Shown in pieces: positions 8,912 to 16,312 of a stretch of 46,208 nt of DNA (position 1 is its first letter; each line of letters starts with the position of its first letter). This stretch comes from UMGS172 sp045647525 (GTDB lineage Bacteria > Bacillota > Clostridia > Oscillospirales > Acutalibacteraceae). Location of the stretch: assembly GCA_045647525.1 (NCBI GenBank), contig JAZRMK010000006.1:1-46208 (forward strand), read 5' to 3'. Both the position numbers and the translations under genes were made by a program. The notes under the pieces were generated by a model. The model was not told where the DNA came from. It ran no database searches and worked only from the letters and a program-made list of their open reading frames with translations.

Positions 8912-9973
8912 TCAACATTTAAAGCAATCGTTTTCAATAGAGCATCCGCCACACTTGGTACACCCTTCCTGACGGTAGGGTTTAAGACCGTATTTGCGAA
9001 GAAGGTGCCCTAAACGCTCCGACATCTCGATGAGGTCTTTCGGGTCACACGCCTTCATTTCACTCAAAGTGCAGTCGTCAAGCGGTCTGAACGGCATAAT
9101 AGTCGGGAAAACGCCCATGGGCGCTATTCGTTCGCACTCTTTCATTATATCCTCTTTGGGTTGAATTCCACCTATCATAACGCTCGAAACCTGACCAAAG
9201 CCGAAAACCTCGACAGCCTTTTCAAATGCTTTATGATAATGTTCCAGAGTAATTGCCGATTTGCCCGGGCATATCTTTTTTCTCAAAGTATTGTCTACAA
9301 CCTCAATATTCATAATGGCAACCGTTGCACCGCTTTGTTTCAGCTTTTCGATAAGCGATAAATCCTCGGGAGGCGCAAATTCCACCGCAATAGGACAATT
9401 TGAAAATTTACGTATTGCTTCACAAAGATTGCACCAATATTCCACCATTATGTCGGGACTTTTATACGTAGCCCCGCTGAAATTGAGGGTATAACCAGGG
9501 TGTTGTTGCAACAGCAGTTTTATGCCCTCGGCAAGCATATCTACATCAATAGGCTCTTTTGTTTTGGGCAAAAGTGAACAAAACTTGCATTTAATATCGG
9601 GTTTATCATAACAACAGTTTGTACTCGGCCAGATGTTTATGCAACCGTCAGCATGAAGTCTTGCAAGGTCATCAACTATCGTGTCGGTCTTGGGGAGCTT
9701 GTGAAAAAATCTAACCGCGTTTCGCTCACCTTTATACATTATATAATAGCCGTCGTTATCCTTATCAAGTTTATACTCCGAACTCTCGGAAAATTCTTCG
9801 GCAATACTCACACAGATGTTGGAGCCGTTTACATTCATATTGACCGCATCAATAAAGCCCTTTTCAAAAAACTCAGGCCGTTCTTTTTCCATCGCCAATC
9901 TTGCGGTGGCGGTCAGTGATGCGCCGTAGCAAAGTAAGCCTGCTTTGAATTTCAAAAAATCTTCTCTTGTCAT
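8912..9973 (-). CDS. Radical SAM protein with noncanonical cysteine spacing and a five-cysteine tail
   Basis: A 353-residue protein that looks like a radical SAM enzyme related, as far as I can tell, to the MSMEG_0568 type. The putative cluster motif is at residues 120-132: cysteines at 120, 121, 129 and 132 (ending CKFC), giving CX7CX2C or CX8CX2C instead of the classic CX3CX2C. NFSGATY (164-170) and MIGGI-type segments fit a TIM-barrel fold. The last 16 residues carry five cysteines (338, 341, 344, 350, 353), suggesting a second metal or Fe-S site. It starts 10 bases after the stop of a GNAT gene, so both are co-transcribed. The substrate is unknown; the C-terminal cluster could serve electron transfer or substrate binding. 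The radical SAM assignment is fairly secure; the family is not. Confidence 0.75.
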   Translation of the reverse strand: MTREDFLKFKAGLLCYGASLTATARLAMEKERPEFFEKGFIDAVNMNVNGSNICVSIAEEFSESSEYKLDKDNDGYYIMYKGERNAVRFFHKLPKTDTIVDDLARLHADGCINIWPSTNCCYDKPDIKCKFCSLLPKTKEPIDVDMLAEGIKLLLQQHPGYTLNFSGATYKSPDIMVEYWCNLCEAIRKFSNCPIAVEFAPPEDLSLIEKLKQSGATVAIMNIEVVDNTLRKKICPGKSAITLEHYHKAFEKAVEVFGFGQVSSVMIGGIQPKEDIMKECERIAPMGVFPTIMPFRPLDDCTLSEMKACDPKDLIEMSERLGHLLRKYGLKPYRQEGCTKCGGCSIENDCFKC

Positions 9974-9983
9974 AAAAACCTCG

Positions 9984-10415
9984 TCAAACTAATTTTAGCA
10001 TCATTGGAACTGAAACACAGGTCTTGCCGAACTGCGAGCATCCCTTACAGTCCTCATTCATATCGATACCTTCGGGACTTCCTTCCTCAAAGTGCTGTGC
10101 TTTAAAAAACATAGGGTTGCGTGCAGTAATATAAATGGCTTCGGCGCCAAGATTTTTCGCCTTTGATTTTATAAGACCGAGCGCCTCTTTGCCCAAACCT
10201 TCTTTGCGGTGGTTTTCGGACACTGCAATGTAGTCGAGAATGAAAACACTTTTTCTGAAACTCAAAGTTGCCGCGGCTGTAAGACTGTTGCCGATTTTAT
10301 ACATCAGGCTGAAAACCGCATTATCATCGCGTTCTATATCATCGGACACTTCAAGCCCGTTTTCCTCGTAAAACTTCCTCAAAGACTCATAATCCGTTGT
10401 TTCCGAAAACCTCAT
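9984..10415 (-). CDS. GNAT family N-acetyltransferase with a C-terminal cysteine motif
   Basis: A 143-residue GNAT-fold protein. The acetyl-CoA pyrophosphate-binding loop is NHRKEGLGKEAL (residues 68-79, with the R-x-x-G-x-G pattern at 70-75). After the acetyltransferase core it has CKGCSQFGKTC (123-133), a CX2CX6C motif that could bind metal or be modified. The start at 10415 is preferred because GAAGG lies 8 bases upstream; an in-frame ATG 17 codons earlier lacks one. It is the first gene of a two-gene unit with the radical SAM gene. MSMEG_0567/0568-type clusters also pair a GNAT with a radical SAM protein, but the nitrilase and other members of that cluster are absent here. The acetyl acceptor is unknown. 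Confidence 0.75.
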   Translation of the reverse strand: MRFSETTDYESLRKFYEENGLEVSDDIERDDNAVFSLMYKIGNSLTAAATLSFRKSVFILDYIAVSENHRKEGLGKEALGLIKSKAKNLGAEAIYITARNPMFFKAQHFEEGSPEGIDMNEDCKGCSQFGKTCVSVPMMLKLV

Positions 10416-10437
10416 ACTGCACCTTCTTTCTAACGGT

Positions 10438-10466
10438 ATTTTACAACCGACAACGAACTTTTGCAA
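10438..10466 (-). promoter_or_regulatory. Promoter for the GNAT-radical SAM operon
   Basis: On the minus strand -35 TTGCAA (10466-10461) and -10 TAAAAT (10443-10438) are 17 bases apart, leaving a short leader of about 15 bases. Confidence 0.6.
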
Positions 10467-10495
10467 TAATATTTTAATGTATTAAGTTCTAAATA

Positions 10496-10524
10496 TTGTA
10501 AATTATGAAAATATATGTTAAAAT
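10496..10524 (+). promoter_or_regulatory. Promoter for prfC
   Basis: -35 TTGTAA (10496-10501) and -10 TAAAAT (10519-10524) are 17 bases apart. GAGGG precedes the ATG at 10561. Confidence 0.55.
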
Positions 10525-10560
10525 GTTTGTTTGTAAAAAATATTTATTTCGAGGGATAAT

Positions 10561-12165
10561 ATGCCTAATATCAAGGATGAAATTTTAAGACGACGTACAT
10601 TTGCCATTATTTCGCACCCTGACGCAGGTAAAACGACCTTGACCGAAAAGTTGCTTTTATACGGAAGAGCAATTCAGTCGGCAGGTTCCGTCAAAGGTAA
10701 GCAGAACGATAAGCACGCTGTTTCGGACTGGATGGAGATTGAAAAAAAGAGAGGTATTTCCATCACCTCATCGGTTTTGCAATTCGAATATGACGGATAC
10801 TGCATCAATATTCTCGACACCCCAGGCCACCAGGATTTCTCGGAAGACACCTACCGTACTCTGACTGCCGCCGATAGTGTCGTTATGGTTATCGACGCCG
10901 CAAAGGGTATCGAACCGCAGACAAGAAAGCTCTTTAAGGTCTGTGCGATGCGTCATATTCCTATCTTTACGTTTATAAATAAACTCGACCGCGAAGCACG
11001 CGACCCTTTTGAACTTCTCGACGAGTTGGAAAAGGAATTCGGCATAGGAACATATCCTATGAACTGGCCCATCGGTTGCGGACAGGATTTCAAGGGTGTA
11101 TTTGACCGTGAAAAGCGTCGAATTCTGACCTTTTCGGAGTTCCACAGCGGTGACAAACGACTCCAAGCCATTGAATGCGAGTTGACCGAAACCGAAAAGT
11201 TGGATTCGCTTATCGGCGAATACGCAAGACGCGACTTGGTTGACCAAATCGAGTTGCTCGACGGTGCAAGTTTCGACTTTGATCTCGAAAGGGTTCGTTG
11301 CGGCGAACTTTCTCCCGTTTTCTTCGGTTCGGCACTCAACAACTTCGGTATTGAGCCGTTCTTAGAGAACTTCCTGAAAATGACCACTACTCCCCTTCCC
11401 TACCGTTCGGGCGAGGATAAAATCGACCCCGAGACCGAGCAGTTCTCTGCTTTTGTCTTTAAAATTCAGGCAAATATGAACAAAGCCCACCGCGACCGAA
11501 TTGCATTTATGCGAATCTGTTCAGGCAAGTTTGAGCGTTCTAAGGAATATTTCCACGTTCAAGCAGGCCGTCCCATCAAACTCTCCCGTCCCCAGCAGAT
11601 GATGGCAGAGGAACGCGAGGTTATCGATGAGGCTTATGCGGGTGATATAATCGGTGTTTTCGACCCCGGTGTATTCTCCATCGGCGACACCATTTGTGAA
11701 AAGGGCATGAAGATACAATATGCCGGAATTCCGACCTTTGCGCCCGAACATTTTGCCATTGTAGAACAGATAGACTCACTCAAACGTAAGCAGTTTGCCA
11801 AAGGTATTACTCAGATTGCCCAAGAAGGTGCTATCCAGATGTTCTTCATCCCAGGCACAGGTCTTGAACGTGTTTACGTCGGTGTTGTCGGTATGTTGCA
11901 GTTCGACGTTTTGCAGTTCAGAATGGAGTCGGAATACGGCGTCAAATACAACCGACAGGATACTCCTCATACCCTCGTACGTTTTATCGAGAATGATGAC
12001 ATCGACCCCAAAACTTTGAATCTTATGCAAGCGACCAAGTGGGTTCAGGATGCAAAAGGCAGGAATTTGCTGTTATTTACAGCCGAATACGAGATCGGTT
12101 GGGCACTTGATAAGAACCCGGGACTCATTTTAAAGGAATTCAGTCAGATGTGGGACGAGATATAA
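10561..12165 (+). CDS. prfC: Peptide chain release factor 3
   Basis: Translational GTPase that removes RF1/RF2 from the ribosome after peptide release. The 534 residues are typical. The G domain shows the P-loop SHPDAGKTT (18-26), the G3 motif DTPGHQDF and the G4 motif NKLD in FINKLDREARDP, the last being characteristic of RF3. It has its own promoter. No clear terminator separates it from purC, 111 bases downstream, although purC appears to have a promoter of its own. Confidence 0.96.
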   Translation: MPNIKDEILRRRTFAIISHPDAGKTTLTEKLLLYGRAIQSAGSVKGKQNDKHAVSDWMEIEKKRGISITSSVLQFEYDGYCINILDTPGHQDFSEDTYRTLTAADSVVMVIDAAKGIEPQTRKLFKVCAMRHIPIFTFINKLDREARDPFELLDELEKEFGIGTYPMNWPIGCGQDFKGVFDREKRRILTFSEFHSGDKRLQAIECELTETEKLDSLIGEYARRDLVDQIELLDGASFDFDLERVRCGELSPVFFGSALNNFGIEPFLENFLKMTTTPLPYRSGEDKIDPETEQFSAFVFKIQANMNKAHRDRIAFMRICSGKFERSKEYFHVQAGRPIKLSRPQQMMAEEREVIDEAYAGDIIGVFDPGVFSIGDTICEKGMKIQYAGIPTFAPEHFAIVEQIDSLKRKQFAKGITQIAQEGAIQMFFIPGTGLERVYVGVVGMLQFDVLQFRMESEYGVKYNRQDTPHTLVRFIENDDIDPKTLNLMQATKWVQDAKGRNLLLFTAEYEIGWALDKNPGLILKEFSQMWDEI

Positions 12166-12203
12166 AAATTTTACAAACAGAGATAAAATTTGTAATAAAA
12201 TGC

Positions 12204-12231
12204 TTTACTTTGAAAAAAATTGTGATAAAAT
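12204..12231 (+). promoter_or_regulatory. Probable promoter for purC
   Basis: -35-like TTTACT (12204-12209) and -10 TAAAAT (12226-12231) are 16 bases apart in an AT-rich gap. The -35 is poor, so this is moderately supported. No purine riboswitch fold was seen in the short leader. Confidence 0.4.
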
Positions 12232-12276
12232 ATCCTTGTTAAATTTCAATTCTATTATAGAAGGGATTTTGATTTT

Positions 12277-12975
12277 ATGAAATTAACCTACAAAGGCAAG
12301 ACCAAAGACGTTTACGAGTTGGAAAACGGCAATGTTCTTTTGAAATTCAAACACGACTGCACCGGTAAAGACGGCGTTTTCGATCCGGGTGAAAATGCAG
12401 TAGGCCTTACTATTGAGGGCATCGGCAAGGCTAACCTTGCTACTTCGGTTCACTATTTCGAACTTTGCAAAAAAGCAGGCATTAAAACACATTACGTTTC
12501 AGCAGACGTTGAGAACGCTACTATGGAAGTTCTTCCTGCCGAGTGTTTCGGTAAGGCACAGGGCGGTAACGGTCTCGAAGTTATTTGCAGACTTGTAGCT
12601 ACCGGCAGCTTTATCCGCAGATACGGCGAATACATCAAAGACGGTACAGTTTTGGAAGGCGGCTATGTTGAATGCACCTTCAAGAACGACGAAAAGGGCG
12701 ATCCGCTTGTTACCGGCGAAGGCTTGGCAGCTTTAGGCGTTATGACCCCCGAGATGTTCGAAAGCATGAAAGAACAGACCTTGAAGATCACTAAAATCGT
12801 TGCTGATGACCTTAAAACCATCGGCCTTGATTTGTGGGATATCAAATTCGAGTTCGGCTACAACAACGGCGAAGTTATTCTTATTGACGAAATCGCATCG
12901 GGCAATATGAGAGTTTACAAGGGCGACACCATTGTTGAACCTGTAAAGCTTACCGAACTTATCCTCAACAGATAA
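12277..12975 (+). CDS. purC: Phosphoribosylaminoimidazole-succinocarboxamide synthase (SAICAR synthetase)
   Basis: Enzyme of de novo purine synthesis that joins CAIR and aspartate with ATP. The 232 residues correspond to the short bacterial form. It opens with the typical YKGKTKDVYELENG (residues 4-17), and the blocks RLVATGSFIRRYG, near residue 108, and LIDEIASGNMR, near residue 205, are hallmarks of the family. AGAAGGG lies upstream of the ATG. It is not next to other pur genes and is followed by a strong terminator. Confidence 0.95.
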   Translation: MKLTYKGKTKDVYELENGNVLLKFKHDCTGKDGVFDPGENAVGLTIEGIGKANLATSVHYFELCKKAGIKTHYVSADVENATMEVLPAECFGKAQGGNGLEVICRLVATGSFIRRYGEYIKDGTVLEGGYVECTFKNDEKGDPLVTGEGLAALGVMTPEMFESMKEQTLKITKIVADDLKTIGLDLWDIKFEFGYNNGEVILIDEIASGNMRVYKGDTIVEPVKLTELILNR

Positions 12976-12990
12976 ATTGAAAAAATTTAG

Positions 12991-13028
12991 AAAACGCGGC
13001 AGAAATTCTGCCGCGTTTTTATTTTTTG
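12991..13028 (+). terminator. Intrinsic terminator after purC
   Basis: A perfect inverted repeat (12995-13004 with 13006-13015), extended by flanking A and T runs, is followed by a run of T residues. Confidence 0.9.
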
Positions 13029-13101
13029 TTTTTCGTTTGTTCGTATAAAACTTGTATATTTCTCTACGCTCGGCAAAACCTTTTATAAAGGAGATTTTAC
13101 T

Positions 13102-14085
13102 ATGTGTACCGCCATTCATTTTAAAAACAACGGGTCTTATTTCGGCAGAAATCTTGACCTTGAATACCACTATAACGAAGCTGTAACGGTGACGCCGAGA
13201 AACTTTGATTTCAAATTCCTTTCCCCTGCTTTGTTCAAAACAAAATATGCCATTATCGGTATGGCAACCGAATCCCGTGGCTATCCTCTTTACTACGACG
13301 CGATGAACGAAAAAGGTCTTTCAATGGCGGGACTGAACTTTCCCGGGAATGCGGTCTATTTGCCGGAAAACCCGATGTTGAATAACGTTTCTCCTTTTGA
13401 GTTTATCCCGTTTATATTGACCCAATGTGCTAATGTCAGTGAGGCTATGATGCTGTTAAAAAACATCTCCCTTTGTGACCGACAGTTTAGTGCCGAATAT
13501 CCTCTTACTCCGCTTCACTGGATGATTTGCGACAAAACCCGTTCTATTACCGTCGAATCGGTTGCCGACGGATTTAAGGTTTATGAAAACGTGGTCGGTG
13601 TGCTTACTAACAACCCACCGTTTGAGTTCCATTTGCACAATCTTTGTAACTATATGCATCTGTCGCCCTCAACACCTTCTGATTTGCTGAACATATCTTT
13701 AAAACCGTACAGCAAAGGATTGGGTGCATTCGGTCTGCCCGGTGACGGAAGTTCGGCATCAAGGTTTGTGCGTGCTGCGTATTTTAAAAGCACTTCCCAA
13801 TGTAACGGCTCAAAGCAGTCTGAAATAAACCAATTTTTTCATTTGCTAACCTCGGTAGAACAACCGATGGGCGCCGTGCTCAGCGATGACGGCAAATGCC
13901 ACTACACCGTATATTCGTCCTGCTGCGACCTTAATGAAGGGATCTACTACTACACCACCTATGAAAATCGAGCCATAAACGGTGTTGATATATTCTCGGA
14001 AAATCTTGACGCAGACGAAATTATAAGTTATTCTATATTAGAAGAGCCTGTTTTTAATATTAAAAACAGCAAAAATAAAATTTAA
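13102..14085 (+). CDS. Choloylglycine hydrolase family protein, probable bile salt hydrolase
   Basis: An Ntn-hydrolase that would release glycine or taurine from conjugated bile salts. After loss of the initiator Met, Cys2 becomes the nucleophile. Residues equivalent to those of the Clostridium perfringens enzyme are all visible: Cys2, Arg16, Asp19, Asn79 (GLSMAGLNF), Asn171 (VLTNNPPF) and Arg221 (SSASRFVRA). The 327-residue length and the LPGD segment before the last arginine fit bile salt hydrolase better than penicillin V acylase. No signal peptide is present, so it is intracellular. The selectivity-loop triplet reads Ser-Lys-Gly (204-206). AAGGAG precedes the start. The flavodiiron gene follows after 11 bases, so both are likely one transcript. 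Activity on other acyl amides cannot be excluded. Confidence 0.88.
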   Translation: MCTAIHFKNNGSYFGRNLDLEYHYNEAVTVTPRNFDFKFLSPALFKTKYAIIGMATESRGYPLYYDAMNEKGLSMAGLNFPGNAVYLPENPMLNNVSPFEFIPFILTQCANVSEAMMLLKNISLCDRQFSAEYPLTPLHWMICDKTRSITVESVADGFKVYENVVGVLTNNPPFEFHLHNLCNYMHLSPSTPSDLLNISLKPYSKGLGAFGLPGDGSSASRFVRAAYFKSTSQCNGSKQSEINQFFHLLTSVEQPMGAVLSDDGKCHYTVYSSCCDLNEGIYYYTTYENRAINGVDIFSENLDADEIISYSILEEPVFNIKNSKNKI

Positions 14086-14096
14086 GGAAAGATGTT

Positions 14097-15935
14097 ATGT
14101 TCTGCACAAGAAAAATCACGAATGATCTTTGGTGGGTCGGCGGAAACGACCGCAGATTAGCGCTGTTTGAGGGTGTTTATTCAGTGCCCAGAGGCGTTTC
14201 GTATAACTCGTATCTATTGATGGACGATTCTACCGTTCTTTTTGACACGGTCGATTTAAAGGTGAGCCGACAGTTTTTTGAAAATCTTGAACACGTACTT
14301 AACGGCAGAACACTCGACTTTGTCGTTGTTAACCACATGGAACCTGACCACTCGGCTACTTTGGGAATGTTACTCCAAAAATATCCGCAGGTAACGGTTG
14401 TCTGCAACGCAAAAACTGCCAAACTTATCGAGCAATTTTTTAAGACCGACATAACCGAGTCGGCATATATTGTCGACGAATCAAGCACATTCAACACAGG
14501 TCACCACGACTTTCAATTTTTCAATGCACCCATGGTCCACTGGCCCGAAGTTATGTTCACCTACGACAAGACCGACGGTGTTTTGTTCTCGGCAGACGCT
14601 TTCGGCGTTTTCGGCGCTTTGAACGGTGCGCTTTTTGCCGATGAGGTTGATTTTTTCCGCGATTATCTTGACGAAGCCCGCAGATACTACTGCAATATTG
14701 TCGGCAAATACGGCACCCAGGTTCAATCAGCGCTCAAAAAAGTCAGTGACAAACCATTGAACTTCGTCTGTCCGCTTCACGGCTTTGTTTGGAGAAAAGA
14801 TTTTTCAAAATATGTTGAAAAATACCTGAAATGGAGCACATACACTCCCGAAGAAAACGGTGTTATGATTGCATACGCCAGCATCTACGGCAATACGGAA
14901 AATGCTGCCGAGATTTTGTCGGCGAAGTTGCGTGAAAAGGGCGTTAAAACAGAAATGTTTGATGTGTCTGTCGTTCCTGCTTCCGAAATTCTTGCCGCTT
15001 CCTTTAAATGGAGTCATCTGATTTTTGCATCATCAACCTATAATTCGGGAATATTTATTACTATGGAGGAGCTGTTGCGCGATTTAGTGTCACACTCTCT
15101 CCAGAATAGGAAGGTTGCGTTCATAGAAAACGGTTCATGGGCTGCAACCAGTGCCAAACAGATGAAGGCAATTCTGGAAGGCTGCAAGAACATCGAATTC
15201 TTGGAAAACACTGTTTCAATTCGCTCTTCTTTGGGCGACGGACAGGAATCGGAACTTGATACTTTGTGTGCAAATATAGTCGATTCTATAAACAATGCGT
15301 CCGACAGAAAGACAACTGCGGACAGTTCGGTCGATTCCAAGGTTTTTGAGAAGATTCAGTGCGGTCTGTTTGTACTGACTGCCAATGATAACGGCAAGCA
15401 AAACGGCTGCATTATCAACACCGCTATGCAGGTGTCGAATGCCCCGTTTAAAGTAAGCATCGCGGTAAACAAACAGAACCACACCCACGACATGATAATG
15501 TCTTCTGGCAAGTTCAATGTTTCAATTATAGCCGAAAGTGCCGATTTCGACCTCTTCAAACACTTCGGATTTAAAAGCGGCAAGGACGTAGATAAATTCG
15601 ACTCGTTTGAAAAATATGCTTTGGCTGAAAACGGCATCGCTTACCTTACCGAGTCCAACGCCTATATTGGTTGCACGGTCTGCGACACAATCGACTGCGA
15701 AAGCCACACCTTGTTTGTTGCAGAAGTGACCGAGGCAAAGGTGCTTTCATCCGAAAATTCGGCGACCTATTCATATTACCATGCCAACATCAAACCGAAG
15801 CCCGACGACAACGCCAAGAAAAAGGGTTACAGATGTAAAATCTGCGGTTATGTTTACGAAGGCGTACCGTTACCCGAGGATTTTATCTGTCCTATCTGCA
15901 AGCACGGTGCTGAGGATTTTGAACCAATTGGTTAA
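14097..15935 (+). CDS. Multidomain flavodiiron protein: metallo-beta-lactamase, flavodoxin, flavin reductase-like, rubredoxin
   Basis: A 612-residue oxygen or nitric oxide reductase. Residues 1-245 form the diiron metallo-beta-lactamase domain with all six ligands: His80, Glu82, Asp84, His148, Asp167 and His228. Residues about 255-395 are a flavodoxin domain (ASIYGNTENAAEIL, FMN phosphate loop). Residues about 410-555 resemble a flavin reductase (FMN-binding split barrel), and 565-612 is a rubredoxin-like domain with two Cys-x2-Cys pairs (CKIC and CPIC). Electrons likely pass from an NAD(P)H or rubredoxin donor through iron and FMN to the diiron site, reducing O2 to water. It protects anaerobes from oxygen. 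A separate rubredoxin gene follows after 15 bases. Most family members lack the extra domains, so this is a more self-contained version. Confidence 0.93.
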   Translation: MFCTRKITNDLWWVGGNDRRLALFEGVYSVPRGVSYNSYLLMDDSTVLFDTVDLKVSRQFFENLEHVLNGRTLDFVVVNHMEPDHSATLGMLLQKYPQVTVVCNAKTAKLIEQFFKTDITESAYIVDESSTFNTGHHDFQFFNAPMVHWPEVMFTYDKTDGVLFSADAFGVFGALNGALFADEVDFFRDYLDEARRYYCNIVGKYGTQVQSALKKVSDKPLNFVCPLHGFVWRKDFSKYVEKYLKWSTYTPEENGVMIAYASIYGNTENAAEILSAKLREKGVKTEMFDVSVVPASEILAASFKWSHLIFASSTYNSGIFITMEELLRDLVSHSLQNRKVAFIENGSWAATSAKQMKAILEGCKNIEFLENTVSIRSSLGDGQESELDTLCANIVDSINNASDRKTTADSSVDSKVFEKIQCGLFVLTANDNGKQNGCIINTAMQVSNAPFKVSIAVNKQNHTHDMIMSSGKFNVSIIAESADFDLFKHFGFKSGKDVDKFDSFEKYALAENGIAYLTESNAYIGCTVCDTIDCESHTLFVAEVTEAKVLSSENSATYSYYHANIKPKPDDNAKKKGYRCKICGYVYEGVPLPEDFICPICKHGAEDFEPIG

Positions 15936-15950
15936 AGGACAAGGAAATTT

Positions 15951-16133
15951 ATGAAACCATTTATGAAGTTTCAGTGTGATGTTTGCGGTTGGGTTTACGA
16001 CGAACAGGACGGAGACCCCACCCACGACATCGAGCCGGGCACCAAATTTGTTCAGATAAACGAGGAACATTTTAAATGCCCGGTTTGCTCGGTCGGCAAG
16101 GACCGATTCAGCAACATCAGCAAATACCGATAA
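15951..16133 (+). CDS. Rubredoxin
   Basis: A 60-residue electron carrier with one iron held by Cys9, Cys12, Cys43 and Cys46 (CDVC and CPVC). The aromatic residues around the first pair (GWVYDEQDGD) are as expected. It is slightly longer than the classic 52-54 residues. AAGGA lies upstream of the ATG. It is the last gene of the bile salt hydrolase-flavodiiron operon and is probably the electron donor or a parallel donor to the flavodiiron protein; a terminator follows immediately. Confidence 0.92.
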   Translation: MKPFMKFQCDVCGWVYDEQDGDPTHDIEPGTKFVQINEEHFKCPVCSVGKDRFSNISKYR

Positions 16134-16137
16134 CCGC

Positions 16138-16173
16138 AAAAAGCGCAGTGGCTTTTGACCACTGCGCTTTTGT
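16138..16173 (+). terminator. Intrinsic terminator after rubredoxin
   Basis: A perfect 13-bp stem (16139-16151 with 16159-16171), 7-base loop, ending in TTTT. Confidence 0.9.
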
Positions 16174-16210
16174 GTTTACTGCGCTAATATTGCATTTTTA
16201 TGCGCTTCTA

Positions 16211-16240
16211 TTGACAATTTTGGTCGAATCAATATATAAT
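16211..16240 (+). promoter_or_regulatory. Consensus promoter for the NhaC antiporter gene
   Basis: Perfect -35 TTGACA (16211-16216) and perfect -10 TATAAT (16235-16240), 18 bases apart. The leader of about 65 bases ends in GAGGAGGAA; no known riboswitch was recognised in it. Confidence 0.85.
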
Positions 16241-16312
16241 AGCACTGTTAACGATGAAAAACTGCGAAAATTCGAAAAACGCGGTAACATTGAATTTTGA
16301 GGAGGAACAATT

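Noticed and set aside
16254..16301. 15-codon leader peptide before the NhaC gene (ATG 16254 to the TGA overlapping the SD)
   Set aside because: There is no SD before it and no regulatory codon run; such short frames are expected by chance.
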